A DNA stretch of 64,000 nt. It comes from Chloroflexota bacterium. GTDB taxonomy: Bacteria; Chloroflexota; Dehalococcoidia; UBA2247; RBG-13-53-26. Position 1 is the first letter of the stretch; each line of letters begins with the position of its first letter. The stretch spans positions 1-64,000 of the forward strand of contig VGOM01000010.1 of NCBI GenBank assembly GCA_016875915.1. Direction: 5' to 3'. Of the stretch, positions 57,079 to 64,000 are shown piece by piece. Position numbers and translations under genes: made by a program. The notes beneath the pieces were generated by a model. The model ran no database searches and was not told where the DNA came from. It worked only from the letters and a program-made list of their open reading frames with translations.

Positions 57079-58545
57079 TTGAACTACCATCTGCTCATCC
57101 CGGAGATGTGCCTCGCCGGCACAGCCATAGCGGTCATCCTGCTTGACCTGGTCATCGCCAGGAAGGGGATACTGCAGATGGCCAGCATCGCCGCGCTGAT
57201 CGCCGCCATCGTGGTCAGCGCCGCCCTGTGGGGCAAGGCGGACCCGGACATCTTCAACGGCCTGCTCCGGGCGGACCAGTTCGCCATCTTCTTCAAGGTG
57301 CTTTTCTCCGGCGCGGCCATCCTGGTGCTGCTGACCACCAAGGACTACGTCTCGAAGATCGCCCGCTTCCAGGGTGAGTACTACGCCCTGATCCTCCTCT
57401 CGGTGGTGGGCATGATGCTCATGGCCGCCTCCAGGGACCTGATCACCATCTACGTCTCGCTGGAGCTGACCAGCATCTCCCTCTATGCGCTGGTGGGCTT
57501 CCTGAAGGACCCCAAGTCCAGCGAGGCCGGACTGAAGTATCTCCTCCTCGGGGCGGTGGCCTCGGCCATACTGCTCTACGGCATGGCCCTGATCTTCGGC
57601 ATCACCGGAGAGACCCGCCTGGCGGAGATCGCCGCGGCGGTGCCCGCGGGGCGGATCTGGGACAATCCCCTGCTGCTCCTGGGAGTGATGTTCATGATCG
57701 GCGGCTTCGGCTTCAAGATCGCCACCGTCCCCTTCCAGATGTGGGTCCCCGACGTCTATGAAGGGGCGCCCACCACGGTCACCGCCTACCTGTCGGTGGC
57801 CAGCAAGGCGGCCGGCTTCGCGGTCATCCTCCGGGTGTTCCTGGAGGCCTTCGGCGGGGACATCCTGCCTGACTGGGCCATGATCTTCGCCGTGCTGGGG
57901 GCCATCTCCATGACGGTGGGCAACGTCATCGCCATCTCCCAGACCAACGTCAAGCGCATGCTGGGATACAGCAGCATCGCCCAGGCCGGCTACCTCATGG
58001 TGGGCCTGGCGGCGGCCACCAGGGTTGACGGGGCCAACGACCCCGTCCTGTTCGGACCCACGGGACTGGTCTTCTTCCTGGGCTGCTATGCCCTGGCCAA
58101 CCTCGGCGCGTTCATCGCCATCATCGCCATCACCAACAAGACGAAGAGCGATGCCATCGACGACTTCGCCGGCATGGGCAGCCGGGCCCCGGTGATCTCG
58201 CTGGCGCTGACCCTGTGCCTCATCTCCCTCACCGGAGTCCCGCCCACCGCCGGGTTCCTGGCCAAGCTGTACCTGTTCAATGCCGCGGTGCACCACGACC
58301 TGGTCTGGATGGTCATCGTGGGGGTGATCAACAGCGCCATCTCGGCCTACTACTACCTCCGCGTGGTCAAGATGACCTGGTTCGGCACCCCGGCGTCAGC
58401 CGAGGGCGTGCCCTCCAGCCTGGCGCTCCGCCTGGCCCTGGCCGTGGCCTGCGCCGGGGTCCTGGCCCTCTTCTTCTACCCCTCGCCCCTCCTCGACGTG
58501 GCGAGGGACGCCGCCCAGTCGGTGGCCGGCGCGGTCCTGCCGTAA
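57079..58545 (+). CDS. nuoN: NADH-quinone oxidoreductase subunit N
   Basis: A 488-residue antiporter-like subunit with VSLELTSISLYALVGF, PFQMWVPDVYEGAPTTVTAYLSVASK and YSSIAQAGYLMVGL. The start is TTG 57079 with GGGAG 7-8 nt upstream. Last gene of the operon; nuoE, F and G are absent, so the electron input module is missing here. Confidence 0.96.
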   Translation: MNYHLLIPEMCLAGTAIAVILLDLVIARKGILQMASIAALIAAIVVSAALWGKADPDIFNGLLRADQFAIFFKVLFSGAAILVLLTTKDYVSKIARFQGEYYALILLSVVGMMLMAASRDLITIYVSLELTSISLYALVGFLKDPKSSEAGLKYLLLGAVASAILLYGMALIFGITGETRLAEIAAAVPAGRIWDNPLLLLGVMFMIGGFGFKIATVPFQMWVPDVYEGAPTTVTAYLSVASKAAGFAVILRVFLEAFGGDILPDWAMIFAVLGAISMTVGNVIAISQTNVKRMLGYSSIAQAGYLMVGLAAATRVDGANDPVLFGPTGLVFFLGCYALANLGAFIAIIAITNKTKSDAIDDFAGMGSRAPVISLALTLCLISLTGVPPTAGFLAKLYLFNAAVHHDLVWMVIVGVINSAISAYYYLRVVKMTWFGTPASAEGVPSSLALRLALAVACAGVLALFFYPSPLLDVARDAAQSVAGAVLP

Positions 58546-58630
58546 GACCCCCTGCCGGAGATCCCTTCTGCATTCCCCCGGACGCAGCACTGTTCCTGCT
58601 GAGACGGCCGTGTCGGTTTCGATGGAGAAG

Positions 58631-58639
58631 TGCTAGAAT
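58631..58639 (+). promoter_or_regulatory. htrA-like gene extended -10
   Basis: TGCTAGAAT (58631-58639) lies 24 nt before the TTG start; the -35 is weak. Confidence 0.45.
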
Positions 58640-58662
58640 ACTCTCAGCAGGGAGACGGCGGT

Positions 58663-59769
58663 TTGGTCAGACTGAAGTACGCTCTGGGCATTCTTCTGCT
58701 GCTGGTGCTGGCCTCCAGCGCCGGCCACGGCTGCGTCTTCTTCGAGAGCGGCAGCAGCCCCGCTGACGCCTCGGGCACCCCCATCTGCACTGACTGGACA
58801 CCGGCCTACATCGACGATGAGGTGGGCCCGCCTTTCGACGAGGCGGATCTGGTGGACAGGCTGGCCCCCACGGTGGTGTCCATCATCACTGAGAAGCGGA
58901 GCTACGACCGGTTCTTCCGTCCCGTGCCGGAGACCGGCGCGGGGAGCGGGGTGATCATCGACGCCCAGGGCTTCATCGTCACCAACGAGCATGTGGTCCG
59001 GGACGCCCAGCAGCTGGAGGTCTACCTCAGCGACGGACGGAAGTACGAGGCCGTGGCCTGGGTCAGGGATGCGGCCACTGACCTGGCGGTGGTCCAGATC
59101 GAGCCCGACGAAGACCTGCCCTACGCCCATTTCCTGAGCAGCTCCCTGACCAAGCTAGGGCTGATCGAAGATGTGGTCGCGGTGGGCAATGCCCTGGCCC
59201 TGCCCGGTGGGCCGACCTGGACCAAGGGGGTGGTCAGCTATCTGGGGCGGTCCATTGAGGTCACCGGCGGTACGGTGCTGGACGACCTCATCCAGACGGA
59301 CGCGGCCATCAACCCCGGCAACAGCGGCGGGCCGCTGGTGAACATGGCCGGCCAGGTGGTGGGCATCAACACGGCCATCGCCGAAGGGGCGGAGAACATC
59401 GGCTTCGCCATCAGCACCGACACAGCCATTTCGGTGGTCAACGACCTGATCACCAGGGGCTTCGTCTCCTGCGCCTACCTGGGGGTGAGAATGCTCAGCG
59501 TCACCCCGGCGGTGAAGGAGGAATACAGCCTCTCGGTGGACTCCGGGGCGCTGGTGGTTGAGGTGGTCTCCGGAAGCCCGGCGGATGACGCCGGTCTGAG
59601 GGCGGACGACGTGATCATCGAGTTCGCCGGCACCGACGTGGCCGATGCCGATCAGCTCCGGGCCCTGATCAGGAGCCGCAATGTGGGTGACCGGGTGGCC
59701 ATCACCTACGTCCGGGGGCAGTCCACCTTCACCACTCAGGCCACCCTGGTGCTCCGGCCGTCCACGTAG
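58663..59769 (+). CDS. HtrA/DegP-type serine protease with one PDZ domain
   Basis: A 368-residue exported protease. The N-terminal hydrophobic stretch (LKYALGILLLLVLASSAG) is a signal peptide or anchor; the following Cys lacks a good lipobox. The trypsin-like domain has the triad H110 (TNEHVV), D140 (ATDLAVV) and S221 (PGNSGGP). A single PDZ domain begins YLGVRMLSVTPA and includes SPADDAGLRADDVIIEF. Acts on misfolded envelope proteins in relatives. The start is TTG 58663 behind GGGAGACGG; upstream codons overlap the -10 box. Confidence 0.92.
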   Translation: MVRLKYALGILLLLVLASSAGHGCVFFESGSSPADASGTPICTDWTPAYIDDEVGPPFDEADLVDRLAPTVVSIITEKRSYDRFFRPVPETGAGSGVIIDAQGFIVTNEHVVRDAQQLEVYLSDGRKYEAVAWVRDAATDLAVVQIEPDEDLPYAHFLSSSLTKLGLIEDVVAVGNALALPGGPTWTKGVVSYLGRSIEVTGGTVLDDLIQTDAAINPGNSGGPLVNMAGQVVGINTAIAEGAENIGFAISTDTAISVVNDLITRGFVSCAYLGVRMLSVTPAVKEEYSLSVDSGALVVEVVSGSPADDAGLRADDVIIEFAGTDVADADQLRALIRSRNVGDRVAITYVRGQSTFTTQATLVLRPST

Positions 59770-59801
59770 GGGACTGCGGCCGCAGCCCTCCTTTCTCTAC
59801 T

Positions 59802-61283
59802 GTGACTCATTCCTCGGAGACAGCAGGCCGACTGGACAGCTCGAAGCTGAACGAGCTGGAGCGGATCTTCTTCCCCAGATCAATCGCCGTGGTGGGCGTC
59901 TCCCCCGATCCGGAGGAGATCGCCTCCATGTGGCTGAGGTGCCTGGCAGAGCGGGGCTTCCAGGGCCACCTCCATGCTGTGAACAGGAAGGGCGGGGAGT
60001 TCCTGGGCCGGCCCATCCGGCCCAGCCTCAGCGCGGTCCCCGGCCAGGTGGACCTGGTCATCGTCTGCATCCCCCGTGGCGGGGTCCTCGATCTGCTCCG
60101 GGAGTGCCCGGGCAAGGGGGTCCGGGCGGTCTACTTCTACACCGCCGGCTTCTCGGAATCGGGCCAGCCGGAATGGGCCGGCGTGGAGGCGGAGATGGTC
60201 CGCCTGGCCAGGGAGGGGGGATTCCGGATCATCGGCCCCAACTGCTTCGGCATCTACAACCCGGCCCACGGCATACCCTACGGCCCGTTCAACACCATGC
60301 CCCCTGCCGGTTCGGTGGGGCTGATCGTCCAGAGCGGGGGGAACATGGGCAAGATCCTGGAGTACGGCCTGACCCAGGGACTGGGATTCGGCAAGGGGGT
60401 CAGCCTGGGCAATGCCTCCGATCTGGGGGCGGCCGATTTCCTGGAGTACCTGGCCCTTGACCCCGAGACGCGGGTCATCGGCCTCTATCTGGAGGGGCCG
60501 CGGGACACCCGCCGCCTCTTTGAGGTGCTGCGGGCAACTGCGGGAGTCAAGCCCGTGGTGGTCTGGAAGGGTGGCAGCAGCGCGGCCGGGGCCAGGGCCG
60601 CCGCCTCACACACCGGGGCGCTGGCCGCCTCCCCCGCAGTCTGGTCGGCGGCACTGCGACAGGCGGGGGCCATAGAGGTCCGCAGTCTGGACGAAATGGC
60701 CGACACCCTGCTGCTCCTGGACAGATTCGGGCCACTGCGGCGCAACAACCTGGGGGCCATCTGCGGGCTGACCGACGGTGGCGGCGGGGAATCGGTGCTG
60801 ATCTCCGATGTCTGCGCCGCAGTTGGCATTGATGTCCCCCGGTTGACCGATGCCGCGGAGCGGGCACTGGTGGACCTCATCGGGCAGGTGGGCAGCGTCC
60901 TGGGCAATCCGGTGGACATGAGCCAGTGCCAGAGCGACCCGGAGAAGGTGCAGCGGGCCATCGACCTGCTGGCCAGCGAGCCCCAGATCGACTTGCTGCT
61001 GGTCTATGAGAGCGCCGGCGTCCTGCTGGACCTCTACCCCCGGGAAGTGACGGCGGCTGTCAACGATGTCATCCTGGCCTTCGCTGGCAAGAAGGCCAAG
61101 CCCGTGGTGCTGGTGCTACCCTACGGACCCGCTGAAGCACGCCGCCGGGAGATCGAGCAGCGCTTCATCGGCGCCGGCATACCCGTCTTGCCCAGCATCG
61201 AGCGGGCAGCGAGGGCCATCCGCAACGTGAGTCGGCTCCCCCACACCGCAGGGCCTAGCCGGTCTTCTTCACGCCGAGGGTGA
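59802..61283 (+). CDS. Acyl-CoA synthetase (NDP-forming) alpha-like protein
   Basis: A 493-residue protein with a CoA-binding domain (IFFPRSIAVVGVSPDPEEI) and succinyl-CoA-ligase-like domains (GPNCFGIYNP, QSGGNMGKILEYGLTQGLGFGKGVSLGNASDLG, then SHTGALAASPAVWSAALRQAGAI, where the His is phosphorylated in relatives). The ATP-grasp beta part is neither fused nor adjacent. The start is GTG 59802, with no clear ribosome-binding site. Its 3' end overlaps convergent ileS by 29 nt. Substrate unknown. Confidence 0.85.
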   Translation: MTHSSETAGRLDSSKLNELERIFFPRSIAVVGVSPDPEEIASMWLRCLAERGFQGHLHAVNRKGGEFLGRPIRPSLSAVPGQVDLVIVCIPRGGVLDLLRECPGKGVRAVYFYTAGFSESGQPEWAGVEAEMVRLAREGGFRIIGPNCFGIYNPAHGIPYGPFNTMPPAGSVGLIVQSGGNMGKILEYGLTQGLGFGKGVSLGNASDLGAADFLEYLALDPETRVIGLYLEGPRDTRRLFEVLRATAGVKPVVVWKGGSSAAGARAAASHTGALAASPAVWSAALRQAGAIEVRSLDEMADTLLLLDRFGPLRRNNLGAICGLTDGGGGESVLISDVCAAVGIDVPRLTDAAERALVDLIGQVGSVLGNPVDMSQCQSDPEKVQRAIDLLASEPQIDLLLVYESAGVLLDLYPREVTAAVNDVILAFAGKKAKPVVLVLPYGPAEARRREIEQRFIGAGIPVLPSIERAARAIRNVSRLPHTAGPSRSSSRRG

Positions 61284-64000
61284 TGGTGCGGCCGTCGATG
61301 CGGTGGCTTTCGGTGTGGCAGCCCTCCTCTGGCGGGGAGCAGATGAGCTGCTGCGAGAGGGTCTCCTGTTGGATGTAGGCCGACAGATTCTCGATGGCCT
61401 TCTGCAGGGGCGGCTCCGCCTGGTAGTAGGTGATGATGTAGTCGGCGATCTCGAAGCCGGCGCTGCGGCGCATGGTCTGCAGGCGGTGGACGATCTCCCG
61501 GGCGATGCCTTCATCTACCAGCTCGGGCGGAATGGCGGTGGGCACGGCCACGGCGTAGCCCCCCTCTTCGGCGACGCAGTAGCCGGGCTGGGTGGCGAGG
61601 TCGGCCTCAGGCTCGGCGAAGGCGAGCGCCTTGACGTTGAGCTCCTCCAGCACTTGGGGGGCCAGGCTCTCCAGTCCCTGCCTTTCGGACTTGGACCGGG
61701 TCTTGATGACCACGCTGGCCAGGGGCTGGCGGACCTTGATGCCGGCCTTGCTCCGGGCGGCCCGGCCCAGGCTGGAGACCTTCATGGCCAGGCGGGTATC
61801 GGCGGACAGGCTGGCGTCGACCAGGGAGAGATCGGCGGCAGGGAAGTGGCAGAGGTGGACGCTCTCCGGCGCCTTGGGGTCGACCGACCGGACCAGGTTC
61901 TGGTACAGCTCCTCGGCGATGAAGGGGGTCAGCGGGGCCAGCAGCTTCGACACTGTGACCAGACAGTCATACAGGGCGAAGTAGGCAGACAGCTTGTCCT
62001 CGTCGCTGCCGCTCTTCCAGAAGCGGCGGCGGCTTCGGCGGACGTACCAGTTGGAGAGGTAGTCCACGAACTCCTCGATCCTCCTGCCGGCCTCGGTGGG
62101 GTCGTAGCCGTCGAAGGCCCGGTCCACCTGGTCGATGAGCTGGTTCAGCTCGGAGACGATCCAGCGGTCCAGCTCGGGCCGGGAGGCGGGGGCCCTGGCC
62201 GCTTTGGGATCGAAGCGGTCGATGTTGGCGTAGATGACGAAGAAGGAGTAGGTGTTCCACAGCGTAGAGAGGAACTTCCGCATGGACTCGCTGACCAGGT
62301 CGGCGGAGAAGCGCTTGACGTTGCCCGGCGGGGTGGCGGTGAACATGTACCAGCGCAGGGCGTCGGCGCCCTGGTTGCCCACGATCTTCCAGGGGTCGAC
62401 GACGTTGCCCTTGGCCTTGCTCATCTTCTCGCCCTTGGCATCGAGGATGTGCCCCAGGCAGATGACGTTCTTGAAGCAGGGCTTCTCGAAGAGCAGCGTG
62501 GACAGGGCGTGAAGGGTGTAGAACCAGCCCCGGGTCTGGTCGATGGCCTCGCAGATGTAGTCGGCGGGGAAGTGGCTGTGGAACTCCTCCCGGTTCTCGA
62601 AGGGGTAGTGGAACTGGGCCAGGGGCATGGCCCCGGAGTCGAACCAGGCGTCGAGGACCTCGGGCAGCCGCTTCATGGCGCCGCCGCACTGGCGGCAGTC
62701 GAAGGTCACGCCGTCCACGTAGGGCCGGTGCAGGTCCAGGGTCCCGGCCAGCCCTTTCACGCCCGGCTGGCCCCTCATCTCCTCGATGCTGCCCAGGCAC
62801 TCCAGGTGCTCCGGGTGCCGGTCGCAGCGCCAGATGGGCAGGGGCGTGCCCCAGTACCGCTCGCGGGAGAAGGCCCAGTCGATGTTGTTGGCCAGCCAGT
62901 CCCCGAAGCGGCCTTCCTTGATGTACTCCGGGTACCAGTTGATGTCCCGGTTGCCGGCGATGAGCTTGTCCTTCATGGCGGTGGTCTTGATGTACCACGA
63001 GGGCTTGGCGTAGTAGAGCAGGGGCGTGCTGCAGCGCCAGCAGAAGGGGTAGGTGTGGACGATGGTGGCCCGGTGATGCAGGATGCCCCGCTGCTCCAGG
63101 TCGTCCATGATCATGGGGTCGGCCTTCTTGATGAACAGGCCGTCCCAGGGCTTGCCGTTGGGCAGCATCTTGCCGTCCAGATCGACGCTCTGGACCATGG
63201 GCAGCCCCCGCGACTTGCCAAGGTTGAAGTCCTCCTCCCCGAAGGCCGGGGCGATGTGGACCACGCCTGTGCCGTCGGCCACGGAGACGAAGTCGGCGGC
63301 CACCACCCGGCTGCGGGCCGGCAGCTCCCCGACGGGGGCGACGAAGGCGGTCTTGGGCTCGTATAGCCGCTCGTAGTGGAGTCCATCCAGCTCCCGGCCC
63401 TTGAACTCGGCCAGCACCTCGCAGTTGCCGGGCCCCAGAGCCTGGTCGAGAAGGGCTTTGGCCAGGATGAGCCTCTCGGTGCCGCCCTGCTGACTGCGGC
63501 ACTGTGCCAGCGCATAGGTCTCGTTGGGGGCGATGGCCAGGGCGATGTTGCCGGTGAGGGTCCAGGGCGTGGTGGTCCAGGCCAGGACACAGGGCACCTC
63601 CGCCGTCCAGCCACGCTTGTCGGCGTCCCAGCCCAGCCTCTGGAGGGCGCTGCCCTCTGCGTCGTTCTGGTCATCGCCGCTCAGCCGGAAGCGGATGTAG
63701 ATGGAGGGGTCCTCGGCGTCCTCATACCCCTGGGCCACCTCATGGGAGCTGAGCGAGGTGCCGCAGCGGGGGCAGTGCGGCGTGACCCGGTGGCCCTGAT
63801 AGACCAGTCCCTTGTCCCAGAGCTGCTTGATGATCCACCACAGCGACTCGACGTAGTCGTTGGTGAAGGTGATGTAGGGGTGCTCCATGTCCAGCCAGAA
63901 GCCGATCCGCCCGGTCAGCTCCTCCCACCGCTTGAGGTAGCGCTGGACGCTCTCGCGGCAGCGGGCGTTGAACTTGTCGATGCCGAACTGCTCGATCTGG
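61255..64000 (-). CDS. ileS: Isoleucyl-tRNA synthetase (class 2 type), N terminus beyond window
   Basis: The C-terminal 915 residues or so of IleRS. The editing domain (WTTTPWTLTGNIALAI, near 63560), CPRC and CRQC zinc-type pairs, DQTRGWFYTLHALSTLLF, and the GEKMSKAKGNVVDPW catalytic loop (KMSKA rather than KMSKS) are visible. The anticodon-binding domain and a C-terminal extension follow. VYQGHRVTPHCPRCGTSLSSHEVAQGYED points to the eukaryote-like IleRS2 form. The HIGH motif and start lie outside the window; the frame is open to 64000. Confidence 0.94.
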   Translation of the reverse strand, partial: QIEQFGIDKFNARCRESVQRYLKRWEELTGRIGFWLDMEHPYITFTNDYVESLWWIIKQLWDKGLVYQGHRVTPHCPRCGTSLSSHEVAQGYEDAEDPSIYIRFRLSGDDQNDAEGSALQRLGWDADKRGWTAEVPCVLAWTTTPWTLTGNIALAIAPNETYALAQCRSQQGGTERLILAKALLDQALGPGNCEVLAEFKGRELDGLHYERLYEPKTAFVAPVGELPARSRVVAADFVSVADGTGVVHIAPAFGEEDFNLGKSRGLPMVQSVDLDGKMLPNGKPWDGLFIKKADPMIMDDLEQRGILHHRATIVHTYPFCWRCSTPLLYYAKPSWYIKTTAMKDKLIAGNRDINWYPEYIKEGRFGDWLANNIDWAFSRERYWGTPLPIWRCDRHPEHLECLGSIEEMRGQPGVKGLAGTLDLHRPYVDGVTFDCRQCGGAMKRLPEVLDAWFDSGAMPLAQFHYPFENREEFHSHFPADYICEAIDQTRGWFYTLHALSTLLFEKPCFKNVICLGHILDAKGEKMSKAKGNVVDPWKIVGNQGADALRWYMFTATPPGNVKRFSADLVSESMRKFLSTLWNTYSFFVIYANIDRFDPKAARAPASRPELDRWIVSELNQLIDQVDRAFDGYDPTEAGRRIEEFVDYLSNWYVRRSRRRFWKSGSDEDKLSAYFALYDCLVTVSKLLAPLTPFIAEELYQNLVRSVDPKAPESVHLCHFPAADLSLVDASLSADTRLAMKVSSLGRAARSKAGIKVRQPLASVVIKTRSKSERQGLESLAPQVLEELNVKALAFAEPEADLATQPGYCVAEEGGYAVAVPTAIPPELVDEGIAREIVHRLQTMRRSAGFEIADYIITYYQAEPPLQKAIENLSAYIQQETLSQQLICSPPEEGCHTESHRIDGRTITLGVKKTG

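Noticed and set aside
61303-63366. 687-residue plus-strand frame
   Set aside because: Shadow of ileS on the opposite strand; repetitive Leu/Gly/Val/Asp content.

Overview
The window is 64 kb of GC-rich bacterial chromosome, mostly core genes. The best guess is a Chloroflexota (green non-sulfur lineage), plausibly a Dehalococcoidia relative. The evidence is a 23S rRNA gene with no 16S gene on its 5' side, an 11-subunit complex I operon lacking nuoEFG, a fused or clustered set of DUF35/thiolase acyl-CoA genes, and a DnaB/DnaD/DnaC-type replication module. This assignment is inferred from gene content; no alignment was run. Promoters are easy to read (TTGACA-like, 17-18 bp, TATAAT-like). Several sit so close to the start codon that the mRNAs should be leaderless or nearly so, and TTG start codons are common.

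Layout. 1-2697: 23S rRNA (minus, 3' end outside the window) with tandem promoters. 2956-5419: rpsT and a long RelA/SpoT homologue. 5487-9404: radical-SAM-linked DUF2344 protein, histidine phosphatase, and a phosphate module (DUF47, PhoU, PiT permease). 9473-12916: unknown protein, tilS, a Cys-rich small protein and mtaB. 13054-16912 (minus): rplI-dnaB-dnaD-dnaC, where the DnaC-like protein has two complete ATPase modules. 17119-18916: a zinc-ribbon protein, an orphan BcrA/HgdC-type activase and a thioredoxin-fold protein.

18997-30768 is the most distinctive region. It holds an enoyl-CoA hydratase, an HMG-CoA-synthase-like/DUF35 fusion, a complete SCP-2-type thiolase, a pair of unlike acyl-CoA dehydrogenases, two thiolase-like proteins without catalytic residues, two free DUF35 proteins, an FMN nitronate-monooxygenase/enoyl-reductase-like protein and a second enoyl-CoA hydratase. 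The gene set resembles steroid side-chain and ring degradation loci (FadE pairs, Ltp2/ChsH2 aldolase, IpdC-like flavoprotein), so a catabolic route for a bulky or alicyclic acyl-CoA is inferred. A MarR regulator (31819) lies nearby.

30830-34467 is a looser stretch of small proteins: HEAT repeats, small membrane proteins and zinc ribbons. 34643-46503 holds tRNA-Leu, a BKACE enzyme, an acetyltransferase, two metallo-beta-lactamase-fold hydrolases, the large SRP RNA, rsmA-ispE-VTT protein, a DnaQ-DinG helicase, cca, a Mut7-C RNase and CorA. 46656-58545 is the nuo operon A-B-C-[B12/radical SAM]-D-H-I-J-K-[DUF2007-like]-L-M-N. The window closes with an HtrA-type protease, an orphan acyl-CoA synthetase (NDP-forming) alpha-like protein and the 3' part of a class-2 ileS.
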